From NCBI GenBank assembly GCA_910574345.1, contig CAJSZV010000027.1, positions 1 to 60,253 on the forward strand: a DNA stretch of 60,253 nt. The letters are read 5' to 3'. Positions 33,964 through 43,714 of the stretch are shown one piece after another (position 1 is the stretch's first letter; every line of letters begins with the position of its first letter). Made by a program: the position numbers and the translations under genes. Origin of the DNA: Clostridiaceae bacterium (lineage in GTDB: Bacteria; Bacillota; Clostridia; Lachnospirales; Lachnospiraceae). The notes under the pieces are model-generated. The model was not told the origin of the DNA. It made no database searches and was given only the letters and a program-made list of their open reading frames with translations.

Positions 33964-34550
33964 TGATCATACAAAAAATTGAAGTATCAGGCGTTGAGGA
34001 AATCGAACAGCGGCTTGGAGCGTTCAAAAGCAAGGCGCCGCTTGTAGTTTCCAGGGCGATCAATCGGGCAGTTTCAAACATCCGTAAAAATATGGGGAAA
34101 GAGGTTCCGCAGCGCTATTATGTTTCCAGCGGCACAGTACGCGGAACAATCCGAACACTGAACGCTTCGAAAAGCAGTCTTTCCGGCGCGGTTGTTTCCA
34201 GCGGAAGCCCGATCGCACTGTCAAAATTCAAGGTAAGCCCAAACAGGGGCGTAAAGCGCACAAAAAAAGGATTTTCCCCCGGTGTGTATTCGGCCGGTGT
34301 GGAAAAGTCCGGAGGGCTGAAGCCGCTTTCCGGAGATCCGAAAGCCTTTATTGCTGATATGAAAAGCGGGCATACCGGAGTGTGGAACCGCGTATCAAGC
34401 AAGCGCCTTCCGATCAAGCAGCTATACGGGCCTTCGGTTCCACAAATGGCAAAAAATGAAGAAATCATGGTAAAAATAAACAAAGAAGCTGGGGAAACGC
34501 TGGAAAAGCGTATCAATGCAGAGGTAAACAATATCTTGCGGAAGGGGTGA
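33963..34550 (+). CDS. minor tail protein Z-like
   Basis: 195 residues. VSGVEEIEQRLGAFKSKAPL, VVSRAINRAVSNIRK, and VPQRYYVSSGTVRGTIRTLN are the signature of gpZ-type tail completion proteins. It helps connect tail to head. Confidence 0.85.
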   Translation: MIIQKIEVSGVEEIEQRLGAFKSKAPLVVSRAINRAVSNIRKNMGKEVPQRYYVSSGTVRGTIRTLNASKSSLSGAVVSSGSPIALSKFKVSPNRGVKRTKKGFSPGVYSAGVEKSGGLKPLSGDPKAFIADMKSGHTGVWNRVSSKRLPIKQLYGPSVPQMAKNEEIMVKINKEAGETLEKRINAEVNNILRKG

Positions 34551-34559
34551 TTCTAGGGT

Positions 34560-35030
34560 ATGCAGACGGATGTTTTTCTTCAGAAGGCGCTTGTCAATGA
34601 GGTAAAAGAGGAATTAGAGGGCTATACATCGGTAAATAATGCCGGGGAATACTTGAATTTCAACGTATATCCGCAGAATTTACCCGCAAAAAAGAGTAAA
34701 AACGACGACGATCACTTCCCGTATGTCCTGGTATGCCTGGATGAAGAGGAAATAAACGGAGAGGAAGCCGACAATATATGTTCCATCTATTTCCTGGTTG
34801 GAATTATAGACAAAAATACTAACAACCAGGGCCATTTTGACGTTGCAAACGTGCTGAATAAGCTGGAAAAGCGCTTCCTGTCAAGGCGGCTGATAGATAA
34901 CAGATACCGGATAAATTTTCCGCTTACAAAGAAATTCCAGGAAGAAAATACCTGGCCGAAATTTATCGGCGGTATGTCTACACTATGGACAGTGGAAGCG
35001 CCAGAAATTGAGGTGACAGAATATGACTAA
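34560..35030 (+). CDS. tail terminator-like protein
   Basis: 156 residues: FLQKALVNEVKEELEGYTSV, DDHFPYVLVCLDEEEI and IYFLVGIIDKNTNNQGHFDV. Length and position just before the sheath suit a tail terminator that caps the tube and sheath. The end overlaps the next gene by 8 bases. Confidence 0.65.
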   Translation: MQTDVFLQKALVNEVKEELEGYTSVNNAGEYLNFNVYPQNLPAKKSKNDDDHFPYVLVCLDEEEINGEEADNICSIYFLVGIIDKNTNNQGHFDVANVLNKLEKRFLSRRLIDNRYRINFPLTKKFQEENTWPKFIGGMSTLWTVEAPEIEVTEYD

Positions 35031-35289
35031 TAATGAACAGGTTATGTATATAGGGCCTACACTTCGCGGCGTCGCAAAAAGCGGCGCCGTTTTCAGTGAC
35101 GGGATTCCTAAAAAGCTGGAAAAGCTGGCGGCAAAAAAGCCGATCATAAAAAATCTGATTGTACCGATTTCCGGGATCGTTCAGGCGAAAAAGGATGTTG
35201 ACACAGAAGGAACCGTGGCAGCAGTCGCCTATGACCGGATTTCAGCACTTTCTGAAGCAGAGGTTAGAAAACTTACGGAAGGAGAATAA
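35023..35289 (+). CDS. small tail protein before the sheath
   Basis: 88 residues (NNEQVMYIGPTLRGVAKSGA). The segment MYIGPTLRGVAKSGAVFSDG recurs before sheath genes in Firmicutes myophages. It may correspond to the small protein found before the sheath in Mu-like phages. Activity is unknown. Confidence 0.6.
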   Translation: MTNNEQVMYIGPTLRGVAKSGAVFSDGIPKKLEKLAAKKPIIKNLIVPISGIVQAKKDVDTEGTVAAVAYDRISALSEAEVRKLTEGE

Positions 35290-35292
35290 AGC

Positions 35293-36768
35293 ATGTCTAA
35301 TTATAAGCATGGTATACGGACGCGGCGGATTCCGACGCAATTATCCATTCCGATCAAATCGGATGGGTGTATTCAATGCGTGATCGGAACGGCGCCCGTC
35401 AACATGGCGGAGGATCCGTATGATACCGTACACAAGCCGTTTGTTTTTCACAACAAACCGGCAGCAATCAATGATCTTGGATATTGCACAGACTTTAAAA
35501 ATTATACGTTGTGCCAGTCCATGTATGCGAATTTTGATGTTTTCGGGGTTGCGCCTATTGTAATGATCAATGTGCTGGATCCTGAAAAGCATGTAAAAGC
35601 GCAGCTTTCAAAAGAATACGGCGTTGCCGACGGGAAAATCCAGATTAACGAAACAGGGATCCTTCTGGATAAACTTTCCATTTCATCTACGGGAGAAGCG
35701 GAAACCGTTTACAAGGATGAAGAAGATTATATCGCCACATTTAACAGCGACGGCACAGTGACGGTTGCAATTATCAGCACAGGCGCGGCAAAGGATGAAA
35801 CGAGCCTGAAAGCCACGTTTGCACAGCTGGATCCGTCGCTTGTTACATATGAGGACGTGATCGGATCCTACAATGTGAAAACCAAAAAGAAAACCGGAAT
35901 GGAGTTGATCGGCCGTGTTTATCCGAAATATGGGATCGTTCCTTCCCTTTTGCTGGCGCCTGGATGGTCGCATAATCCAGCCGTAAATCTTGCACTTAAC
36001 GCAAAGGCGCAGCTGATTTCAAGCCTTTTCACGGCGAAAGTCGTTTCTGACCTGGACACGGCAGAGGGAAAAGCGGATTCTATGGAGGAAATCAAAGAAT
36101 ACAAGGATAAAAGCGCATATTCTGACCGAAATATGATCGTTGCGTGGCCGCTGGTGGGCGTCGGTGATTATAAATATTATTACAGCGCACAACTGGCGGC
36201 ACACTTACAATGGTTAGCGGCGAATAATGGCGGCGTTCCGTCCGCTTCTCCATCAAACAAGGATCTGAAAATTACCGGGCTTTATACGGCAGACGGTGAG
36301 GAAGTCATGCTGGAAATGGACGAAGCCAACGATTACGCGAACGCTTGCGGAATTGTGACGGCGATCAATTCTAACGGCTGGAAATGCTGGGGAAATAATA
36401 CGGCAGCTTATCCTTCATCGTCGGATCCGATCGACAGATGGATCAACATTGTAACGATTTTTGACTATATCGAAAACAATTTCAAGCTGACGTTTTTCCA
36501 GAAGGTTGACGATCTGACAAATTACCGGCTGATTGATGAAATTGTGTCCGGGTTCAATATGCAGCTGAATAGCCTTCAGGGTTCGGATGATATAGCGGGC
36601 GGGGAAATTGTTTTTGACCATGACGAAAATCCGATCAATGAAATCTTAAACGGACACATTTTATTTCATACCAGGATCGGCGGATATGCCCCGGCGGAGG
36701 ATATAGAAAATGTGTTTGAATTCGATCCGACAATCACGGAAGCCGCGCTGGAAGGGGGTGCTGAATAA
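35293..36768 (+). CDS. contractile tail sheath protein
   Basis: 491 residues. MSNYKHGIRTRRIPTQLSIP opening, CIQCVIGTAPVNMA and later SHNPAVNLALNAKA, SYNV, FLKLTFFQKV-like C-terminal features (NNFKLTFFQKVDDLTNYRLI) are typical of sheath proteins. It makes this a myovirus. It overlaps the tube gene by one base. Confidence 0.92.
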   Translation: MSNYKHGIRTRRIPTQLSIPIKSDGCIQCVIGTAPVNMAEDPYDTVHKPFVFHNKPAAINDLGYCTDFKNYTLCQSMYANFDVFGVAPIVMINVLDPEKHVKAQLSKEYGVADGKIQINETGILLDKLSISSTGEAETVYKDEEDYIATFNSDGTVTVAIISTGAAKDETSLKATFAQLDPSLVTYEDVIGSYNVKTKKKTGMELIGRVYPKYGIVPSLLLAPGWSHNPAVNLALNAKAQLISSLFTAKVVSDLDTAEGKADSMEEIKEYKDKSAYSDRNMIVAWPLVGVGDYKYYYSAQLAAHLQWLAANNGGVPSASPSNKDLKITGLYTADGEEVMLEMDEANDYANACGIVTAINSNGWKCWGNNTAAYPSSSDPIDRWINIVTIFDYIENNFKLTFFQKVDDLTNYRLIDEIVSGFNMQLNSLQGSDDIAGGEIVFDHDENPINEILNGHILFHTRIGGYAPAEDIENVFEFDPTITEAALEGGAE

Positions 36769-37277
36769 TGAAAATACCCACAGTGTTAAATAACTTTAAT
36801 ACTTACGGGAACGCTCATAAATACGTGGGAGTTGCCGCGGAAGTGACGCTGCCTAATTTTGAATACCTGACGGAAACAATCGACGGCGCCGGAATCGGTG
36901 GAGAGATTGAGGAAGCGATCGAGGGTTCCTTCGGTTCACTGGAAACAGAAACCACATTCCAGAATATCGGCCAGGAATATTTTGATTATATCACACAGAC
37001 CGGGATCGTCACATACCGCGGATCTATGCAAATGACCGACACGGCCACACAAACGAATGATTTTCAGGGAATTGTCGTAACGACAAAGGGAAAAGTCAAA
37101 TCGTTTGACCTGGGAACGCTGAAAAAAGGCGGAAAAGGGGAGCCGAAAGTCGTTCGTGAGTTGACTTATTGCAAGATCACGATCGGCGGAAACAATGTCC
37201 TGGAACTGGATAAATACAACATGATCTGGAAATTAAACGGCGTTGACCGTCTGCAAAAAGTCCGCAGCCAGATATAA
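36768..37277 (+). CDS. major tail tube protein (FII family)
   Basis: 169 residues. IPTVLNNFNTYGNAHKYVGV, ATLPNFEYLTETIDGAGIGG (VTLPNFEYL here) and QMTDTATQTNDFQGIVVTTK match P2 FII. Stacked hexamers form the inner tube. Confidence 0.92.
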   Translation: MKIPTVLNNFNTYGNAHKYVGVAAEVTLPNFEYLTETIDGAGIGGEIEEAIEGSFGSLETETTFQNIGQEYFDYITQTGIVTYRGSMQMTDTATQTNDFQGIVVTTKGKVKSFDLGTLKKGGKGEPKVVRELTYCKITIGGNNVLELDKYNMIWKLNGVDRLQKVRSQI

Positions 37278-37304
37278 AAATAATATGAAAGAGAGGAAAT
37301 AAGC

Positions 37305-37748
37305 ATGGATAACAGCTATACAGAAACAAGCCGGGAAGAGTACACCGGAGAAAATGCAGCAGAAAACGCACTGGAAAAAGTGATCCCTGAAATCCCGGTG
37401 GCGCAGCCGCCACAGGAGGGGAAAACGTCGCTTCTTCCAAAAAAAGAGGGACAGGAGGATGAATTGATCATCACATTCCGGAAACCTTTTGATTTTGAGG
37501 GGGAAACATTCCGGGAACTTGACCTTCACGGCTTGGAAGATTTACGCGGCCGCGATCTGACGGCGATTGAAAAGGCGTTCAACAAAACGGGCGTTTCTTC
37601 ATTCGTTCCGGAATCAACCACGACATACGCGAAAATCGTTGCTACAAAGGTAACGGGCCTTCCGGCTGAATTTTTCGAAGATCTTCCGGTCGGTGAGATT
37701 GAGAAAATCAAAAATGCGGTTGTGGGTTTTTTCTACAAAGACGAATAA
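37305..37748 (+). CDS. tail assembly chaperone (short product)
   Basis: 147 residues. Acidic N-terminus, then ELIITFRKPFDFEGETFREL, DLRGRDLTAIEKAF and LPVGEIEKIKNAVVGFFYKD. This is the P2 E-type chaperone that coats the tape measure before tail assembly. The last codons contain a -1 slippery site, giving the longer form listed separately. Confidence 0.85.
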   Translation: MDNSYTETSREEYTGENAAENALEKVIPEIPVAQPPQEGKTSLLPKKEGQEDELIITFRKPFDFEGETFRELDLHGLEDLRGRDLTAIEKAFNKTGVSSFVPESTTTYAKIVATKVTGLPAEFFEDLPVGEIEKIKNAVVGFFYKDE

Positions 37749-37924
37749 GGCACAATTCAGGAAAAGACATACAAAAAACGGCCGTTCACTTGTCTATGGC
37801 AACTAATACCGGGATAGATTTCTTTACGGGCCTTCCGCTGGAAGATTTCCTGGACGTAGCAAAGGAGGTGGCGGAAATCGGCAAACAAAACAACATACGA
37901 ACTAGCGCTAGAAATCGGAGGTAA
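37305..37924 (+). CDS. tail assembly chaperone, -1 frameshift product
   Basis: About 205 residues, made by -1 slippage at T TTT TTC (37727-37733). After VVGFF the product continues LQRRIRHNSGKDIQKTAVHL, then SMATNTGIDFFTGLPLEDFL and ends at TAA 37922-37924. The second part has the typical extension motif (LPLEDFLDVAKEV). Programmed slippage here is general in long-tailed phages. Confidence 0.85.
37727..37733 (+). promoter_or_regulatory. -1 ribosomal slippery heptamer
   Basis: T TTT TTC in the zero frame (GGT TTT TTC TAC) fits X XXY YYZ exactly. Both frames after it encode recognised sequence. Confidence 0.85.
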
Positions 37925-40900
37925 AATACAAAGCTCACTTGAAAAATCAGTAGGCGGAGTAAATAAAAAGCTGGATTCTATCGGGAAAGCTGCAAAGATC
38001 GCAACGGCGGCCTTCGCCGCCGTAAAGATTGGCGATTTCATGAAAGACGCAGTTTCTACATATGCAGACTTCGATCAGGCAATGGCAAACACGGCAGCGA
38101 CGGCCGGAGCCAGCGCCGAAGATTACCAGAAATTAGAAGCGGCAGCCCTGGAAATGGGGAAAAAGACAACCAAAACGGCGACAGAAGCAAGTGAGGCCCT
38201 GGGCTATATGGCGCTTGCCGGATGGGATGTAAACACGTCTATATCCGCATTGGAGCCGGTTCTTCGGTTGTCTGAAGCTACTTCGATGGATCTTGCTACA
38301 TGTTCCGATTTAGTAACAGATTCAATGAGTGCATTGGGCCTTGGCGTCGATGAACTATCCGGCTATCTGGATGTGGCGTGCAAGGCCAACAATAAAAGCA
38401 ATCAGACGGCGCAACAGCTGATGGAAGCATATATCGGTTGTGGCGGCGTCTTGAATAATTTAGGCGTCGAAGTGGAGGATAGCGCCACGGCGCTTGGTGT
38501 TCTGGCAAACAGGGGTATCGAAGGATCCGAAGCCGGAAACAAATTAAGCACAGTTTTAATAAACCTAACATCCGGAACCGGCCAGGCCGGGGAAATGATG
38601 AAAAAGTTAGGTATTTCGGCGTTTGATTCCGAAGGAAAGTTTATAGGCTTGCAAGCTACACTGGAACAGGTGAACAAAGCAACGGCCGGGCTGACGGAGG
38701 AAGAAAGAAACGCCGCACTTGCGGCAATCGGCGGCAAAACACAGATTGACACATTAAACGATCTTCTGGCTGGCCTGAATACCACGACAGAGGACGGGCG
38801 GACAGAATGGCAAGCCCTGAATGATGAATTGCACGACGCGGAAGGCGCTATGATGGACATGGCCGGAAAAGTCACAGACACGCTTCCGGGCGCTATGGCC
38901 GTTTTCGGTTCCGCAGTTGACGACGCGAAAATCCAGTTATGTAAGATATTCGCGCCGATGGCAAAGGACGCCATTTTCGCCATTGCTGACTATATACCGC
39001 ATATTACCGAAAAAGTAACGGGATTTATTCAGACTTTATCAGGAAAAGCGGTTCCGGCGATTTCGTCCTTCAAGGATCGGGCGGTGGCGCTGTTTAACAA
39101 AGTCCGGCCCGTGCTGGAAGATATAGGCGCGAAGGGGGCGGCAGCTTTTAAATTCCTGGCAGACACAGGAAAGACAGCCCTTCAGAACGTCAAAACGGCC
39201 ATTGAGGAAAACCGGCCCGCCATTGATAAGGTTATCGCGGTGGTGCTGGATCTGAAAGACAAACTTTTTGAAGCGTTTGAAAAGGCAAAGCCGGCAATTT
39301 CTTTTATTGCTACACAGGCGCTTCCGCAAGTGGTGGCGGCAGCTATGAAGTTGGTCGGAGCCGCAGCCACGGTATACCAAAAATTAAATGAATGGGGCGC
39401 GTTGAAGCCTATCATCATAGGGATCGCCGGTGCTATTGCGGCGGTTAAAATGGTGAATTTTGCAAAGGACACACTGAACACGGTAAAAGCAGTAAAGGCG
39501 CTTGTTACTGTATTTGCGGCAGAGAAAAAGGCTATGCTGGCGAATCTTGCGCTAAAAATAAAGGATAAGGCGGAAACACTATACCTTCATGCTTTATATG
39601 CAAAGGACGCCATTGTTAAAGGGGCCAGCACAGCGGCAACGTGGGCGCAGACCGCAGCAATGACAGCATGGAACGCAATATGTACAGTGGGAACGGCAGT
39701 AACAACGGCATTAGGCGCAGCTTTTACATTCCTGACAAGTCCGATCGGGCTTGTTGTACTGGCGATCGCCGCGGTTATTACAATCGGGGTATTGCTATAC
39801 AAAAACTGGGATACAGTCAAAGAAAAGGCCGGGCAGCTGAAAGACTGGGTAACTGGCAAATTCAACGAATTAAAGGAGAATATTTCAAAGGCGGTTCAGG
39901 CGTTCGCGGATAAATTCCCGGCCGCGTTTGCCTTTATTTCATCCGTATTTGAAAGCTGGCGCCAGACCGTAGGAAATGTTATATCCGGCGTGAAACAGGT
40001 ATTTCAGGGAATTATACAGTTTTTTACCGGTGTTTTTACCGGAGATTGGCAAAAGGCACTTGACGGGCTGAAAAATATCTTTTCTGGCGCTTTCAAGGCG
40101 CTTTCTTCCCTTGCCATGGCGCCATTAAACGCACTAAAGGGCGTTGTAACGGGCGCTTTTAATGCGATAGACGTTGCGACAGGGGGAAAGCTGACCGCGA
40201 TCAAGCAAAAGGCTTCCGAAACCTGGAACGCCGTCAAAGAAACGGCCGGAAACGTGCTGACAGCCGCGAAAGATACCATAACGGAAAAACTTTCAAACAT
40301 TAAAGCCGCCTATGATTCACACGGCGGCGGAATCCAGGGCGTAGCGGCGGCAGCTATGGAGGGCGTAAAAGGCTATTATACGGCCGGTTATACCTTTATA
40401 AACAACCTGACAGGCGGAAAGCTGGATGAAGTGAAAGCAAAATTCACGGAAAAATTATCATCCGTAAAACAAACCGTGTCGGAAGCGTTCTCAAACGTGA
40501 CTAGCACGGTCGGAAGCATGATGTCACAGGCAGCGGCAAACGCAAGATCAAACCTGGAAAGCATGAAAGCGGCGTATACATCCGCTGGCGGCGGAATCAA
40601 GGGCATTATGGCCGCTTCTATGCAAGGCATACAAAATACAGTAAGCAATGTAATGTCGGCAATCAACACAATCACAGGCGGAAAGCTGGATGAAGTCCGA
40701 AATGCTTTTCAGTCAAAAATTGAAGCGGCGAAATCCGTTGTTTCAAACGGGCTGAACGCGATCAAAGGGTTCTTTTCCGGTTTATCCCTGAAGCTGCCTG
40801 ACATTAAACTTCCGCATTTTTCAATCAGCGGATCCTTTTCGCTTTCCCCGCCGTCAATTCCGAAAATCGGCGTTGAATGGTACAAGGAAGGCGGAATTTT

Positions 40901-41363
40901 AACAGGGCCTACAATATTCGGCGCGAACAATGGTTCGTTGCTGGGTGGCGGTGAAGCCGGGCGCGAAGCAGTCCTTCCGTTATCGGAATTGTGGTCAAAT
41001 ATGCGATCGGTGGTTGCTGGCGTTGTCGGCTCCGCAGTACCGCAGCAGACGGCAGCAGACGGCGGCGCGGGAATGTTTGACCGGATCAATCAGCTGGTAA
41101 ACGGCGGCCAGGCGGAGGGCGTCGGCGGTTCTGTTACAAAAGAACTTTATAACACGGTAAACAATAATAGCACTGTCAACAAAACGAGCAAAGCGGACAA
41201 TTCCGACAATTCTTCAAAGTTGGTATTTTCCCCGCAAATTACCATTCAGGGGAACGCAAGCAAGGAAGATGTGACTTCCGCGCTGCAAATGTCACAGGCG
41301 GATTTTGAAAGGATGTACGCAGAGCATGAACGGCAGAAGGGCAGAACAGCCTTCGCCACGTAA
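37878..41363 (+). CDS. tail tape measure protein (start codon anomalous)
   Basis: The supported frame reaches back to 37878, where TCG-GCA-AAC opens ANKTTYELALEIGGKIQSSL, the usual N-terminus of this family. AAGGAGGTGG lies 7 bases ahead, so a start is expected at 37878, but the codon is TCG. The first canonical start is ATG 38040, lacking a ribosome binding site and losing 54 residues. Length would be 1161 residues. The TP901-type core, hydrophobic helices (IGLVVLAIAAVITIGVLLYK), many coiled repeats and GILTGPTIFG near the end are typical. It sets tail length. Confidence 0.85.
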   Translation, partial: SANKTTYELALEIGGKIQSSLEKSVGGVNKKLDSIGKAAKIATAAFAAVKIGDFMKDAVSTYADFDQAMANTAATAGASAEDYQKLEAAALEMGKKTTKTATEASEALGYMALAGWDVNTSISALEPVLRLSEATSMDLATCSDLVTDSMSALGLGVDELSGYLDVACKANNKSNQTAQQLMEAYIGCGGVLNNLGVEVEDSATALGVLANRGIEGSEAGNKLSTVLINLTSGTGQAGEMMKKLGISAFDSEGKFIGLQATLEQVNKATAGLTEEERNAALAAIGGKTQIDTLNDLLAGLNTTTEDGRTEWQALNDELHDAEGAMMDMAGKVTDTLPGAMAVFGSAVDDAKIQLCKIFAPMAKDAIFAIADYIPHITEKVTGFIQTLSGKAVPAISSFKDRAVALFNKVRPVLEDIGAKGAAAFKFLADTGKTALQNVKTAIEENRPAIDKVIAVVLDLKDKLFEAFEKAKPAISFIATQALPQVVAAAMKLVGAAATVYQKLNEWGALKPIIIGIAGAIAAVKMVNFAKDTLNTVKAVKALVTVFAAEKKAMLANLALKIKDKAETLYLHALYAKDAIVKGASTAATWAQTAAMTAWNAICTVGTAVTTALGAAFTFLTSPIGLVVLAIAAVITIGVLLYKNWDTVKEKAGQLKDWVTGKFNELKENISKAVQAFADKFPAAFAFISSVFESWRQTVGNVISGVKQVFQGIIQFFTGVFTGDWQKALDGLKNIFSGAFKALSSLAMAPLNALKGVVTGAFNAIDVATGGKLTAIKQKASETWNAVKETAGNVLTAAKDTITEKLSNIKAAYDSHGGGIQGVAAAAMEGVKGYYTAGYTFINNLTGGKLDEVKAKFTEKLSSVKQTVSEAFSNVTSTVGSMMSQAAANARSNLESMKAAYTSAGGGIKGIMAASMQGIQNTVSNVMSAINTITGGKLDEVRNAFQSKIEAAKSVVSNGLNAIKGFFSGLSLKLPDIKLPHFSISGSFSLSPPSIPKIGVEWYKEGGILTGPTIFGANNGSLLGGGEAGREAVLPLSELWSNMRSVVAGVVGSAVPQQTAADGGAGMFDRINQLVNGGQAEGVGGSVTKELYNTVNNNSTVNKTSKADNSDNSSKLVFSPQITIQGNASKEDVTSALQMSQADFERMYAEHERQKGRTAFAT

Positions 41364-41381
41364 AAAAAAGGGGGCCGATGT

Positions 41382-41591
41382 ATGGACGAAAACAGAATAT
41401 ACACAACCGTACAAGGGGACATGTGGGATTCAATAGCCTATCATTTTTATGGCGATGTGAAATACATCGGCCTTTTGTTACAAAATAATCTTGACCTTCT
41501 GGAAATATATGTTTTTTCAGCCGGAACAAAGGTTTTTATTCCGGAGATTCCGGAGGAATACGACGAAGATTTACCAGAATGGAGAAGATAA
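41382..41591 (+). CDS. tail protein X (P2 gpX-like)
   Basis: 69 residues. YTTVQGDMWDSIAYHFYGDV is the LysM-like gpX motif, with GTKVFIPEIPEE. It is a small baseplate-hub protein. The next gene begins 3 bases later. Confidence 0.9.
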   Translation: MDENRIYTTVQGDMWDSIAYHFYGDVKYIGLLLQNNLDLLEIYVFSAGTKVFIPEIPEEYDEDLPEWRR

Positions 41592-41594
41592 GCT

Positions 41595-42860
41595 ATGAAA
41601 GCGCGGCAGTCATCCGTTATCGTAAAATATAACGGGAAAGATATTACAAAAACAATCACTGACTATATAGAGGGATTCCAGTATGTTGACAATGCCAGCG
41701 GAACGGCCGACACGGTAACGCTAAAGCTGAACAACCGAAGCGGGAAGTGGTCGGCTGGCTGGATCCCGGTGGAAGGTGATTTCGTCGAATCAATCATAAA
41801 ATTAACCAACTGGACAGCGGAAGGCGACAATAGAAAATATAATTGCGGCTATTTCCTAATAGACGATCTTTCTTATTCAGGCCCGCCTTCCGTGGCTTCG
41901 GTCGGCGGAATTGCAACGCCGATCCGGACGGATTTCAACGTCACGGAAAAATCAAAAACATGGAAAAAAACGACGGTAAAGGGAATCCTTCAAAAGATTT
42001 CAGGCGAAGCCGGGATAACACTTTATTTTTCCGGCCAGGATTACCCTATTGAGGAATTAGAGCAGTCAAACAAGACAAATCAATCATTCGCGTTTGAATT
42101 ATGCAATTCTTATAATCTTGCTATGAAATTGTATAACAGAAGAATGGTTGTTTTCGATCAGACAGAGTATGAGGATAAAAAGGCAAGTTTAAATATAAAT
42201 AAATCACAGCTGGAAAGCTGGAATATTGGAAAGAAAATGACGAGGGCCTATGACGGCGTATCGATCAGTTATACAGATTCTAAAAAGAATCAAACTTTAA
42301 GCTATAAATTCATGCTGAAGGATGGAAACAGAATTCTAAAGCTGAATGAAACGGCGGAAAGCCTTCAGGACGCGGAAATCAAGGCAAAGGCTAAATTGCT
42401 AGAGCATAACAGACAATGCCAGACAATGAGTGTAAAGCTGATGGGCGATACAAAATATATCGCCAGCAAATGCGCGAATGTGTCCGGGTTCGGAAAGCTG
42501 GACGGGAAATATTATATTGATACTGTCACACACGAAAAAAACGCCGGTTCCGGCTATTATTGCACGCTGGAAATGCACGCCGTTATCATTGTTAAGGGCG
42601 TAACCGTGGCAAAGGTAGATTCCGGAGATACTACAAAAAAGGCTTCGGAATCAAGCGCAAAATCAAAAACATACACGGTTGTTTCCGGTGACACACTATG
42701 GAAAATCAGCACACAGTTTTTAGGATCCGGCGCTAAATACATGCAGATATACAATGCAAATTCCGGAACCATAGAGGGCACCGCAAAATCACACGGGAAA
42801 ACATCGTCAAGCAACGGACACTGGATATATCCAGGAACCACGCTAACGATTCCGGGATAA
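41595..42860 (+). CDS. late control D-like baseplate hub with LysM
   Basis: 421 residues. The N-terminal domain (SSVIVKYNGKDITKTITDYI; FNVTEKSKTWKKTTVKGILQ) is the gpD/gp27-like hub. A Ser/Lys linker joins a C-terminal LysM motif (YTVVSGDTLWKISTQFLGSG, ending YPGTTLTIPG), which can bind peptidoglycan. The hub sits at the end of the tube. Confidence 0.88.
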   Translation: MKARQSSVIVKYNGKDITKTITDYIEGFQYVDNASGTADTVTLKLNNRSGKWSAGWIPVEGDFVESIIKLTNWTAEGDNRKYNCGYFLIDDLSYSGPPSVASVGGIATPIRTDFNVTEKSKTWKKTTVKGILQKISGEAGITLYFSGQDYPIEELEQSNKTNQSFAFELCNSYNLAMKLYNRRMVVFDQTEYEDKKASLNINKSQLESWNIGKKMTRAYDGVSISYTDSKKNQTLSYKFMLKDGNRILKLNETAESLQDAEIKAKAKLLEHNRQCQTMSVKLMGDTKYIASKCANVSGFGKLDGKYYIDTVTHEKNAGSGYYCTLEMHAVIIVKGVTVAKVDSGDTTKKASESSAKSKTYTVVSGDTLWKISTQFLGSGAKYMQIYNANSGTIEGTAKSHGKTSSSNGHWIYPGTTLTIPG

Positions 42861-42869
42861 GGGGGAATT

Positions 42870-43301
42870 ATGGCAGAAGTTATCAGGGTGGGCTATATAT
42901 CATCCGTAAATTACGAAGAGGGAACGGCACAAGTCATATATAAAGACCGCGACAATTCTTTATCGCCGTTTATGCCGCTATGGTCAAATGAGTTTTTCCC
43001 GCCAGAGATTGACACAATGGTTTATGTCATACACCTTCAGAACGGCGGCACAAGGGGAATGATCATCATTCCGCCATATACGGAACGGAACCGGCCGCCA
43101 GAGGGAAAAGAAGGAATCTGGCGAAAAGATTTCGGTGACGGAAGCTATTTGCGATATGACAGAAAAACAAAGCAGCTAGACATTGTATGCGACAAATTGA
43201 CCGTTTCCGGGGATCTGCATGTTGACGGCGAAATACGCGTGGAAAGCGATATTCATATCGGCGGAAATCTGTATTTACACGGTACAACAATAAAGGAATA
43301 G
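42870..43301 (+). CDS. baseplate spike protein V-like
   Basis: 143 residues. VGYISSVNYEEGTAQVIYKD and an OB-like fold, then a beta-helical end (DKLTVSGDLHVDGEIRVESD) as in gpV/gp5 spikes. It forms the tip that pierces the cell envelope. Confidence 0.88.
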   Translation: MAEVIRVGYISSVNYEEGTAQVIYKDRDNSLSPFMPLWSNEFFPPEIDTMVYVIHLQNGGTRGMIIIPPYTERNRPPEGKEGIWRKDFGDGSYLRYDRKTKQLDIVCDKLTVSGDLHVDGEIRVESDIHIGGNLYLHGTTIKE

Positions 43302-43312
43302 GGGGCGCTTTT

Positions 43313-43702
43313 ATGATTGGATTTTTTGGGAGTGTAACCTTCAAAACGTCTGATAAACGAATATGCACTTTCAACAATTTGAAAAGAACGATTTCCGGCA
43401 GCTATTCCGAACATAAACGGTACACAAAGAAATCACAGCGGGAATTTGAGGGGCCGGAAAATCAATCCGTCACATTTGAAATGAAGTTTGTTGCCGGTCA
43501 TGGGGTGAAGCCCCTTGCTATGCTGAATAAGATCATAAAACTATGTGAAAATGGAACGGTATGCACGTTTGTCCTGGGCGGCCACAAGGTAGGCGGCGGC
43601 CGTTGGACAATAGATAGTGTTGACGCGGATTATAGGGAAGTGTGGAATCGCGGGGAACTTGTTTCCGTTGCCGTGAATGTGACGGCCACAGAATACCATT
43701 AA
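43313..43702 (+). CDS. tail protein, gpU-like
   Basis: 129 residues: IGFFGSVTFKTSDKRICTFN, RTISGSYSEHKRYTKKSQRE, ENQSVTFEMKFVAGHGVKPL. The fold pattern is that of P2 gpU-type baseplate/tail proteins and related LysM-less hub partners. It lies between spike and wedge genes. Confidence 0.7.
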   Translation: MIGFFGSVTFKTSDKRICTFNNLKRTISGSYSEHKRYTKKSQREFEGPENQSVTFEMKFVAGHGVKPLAMLNKIIKLCENGTVCTFVLGGHKVGGGRWTIDSVDADYREVWNRGELVSVAVNVTATEYH

Positions 43703-43714
43703 GGCGGTGATCGG

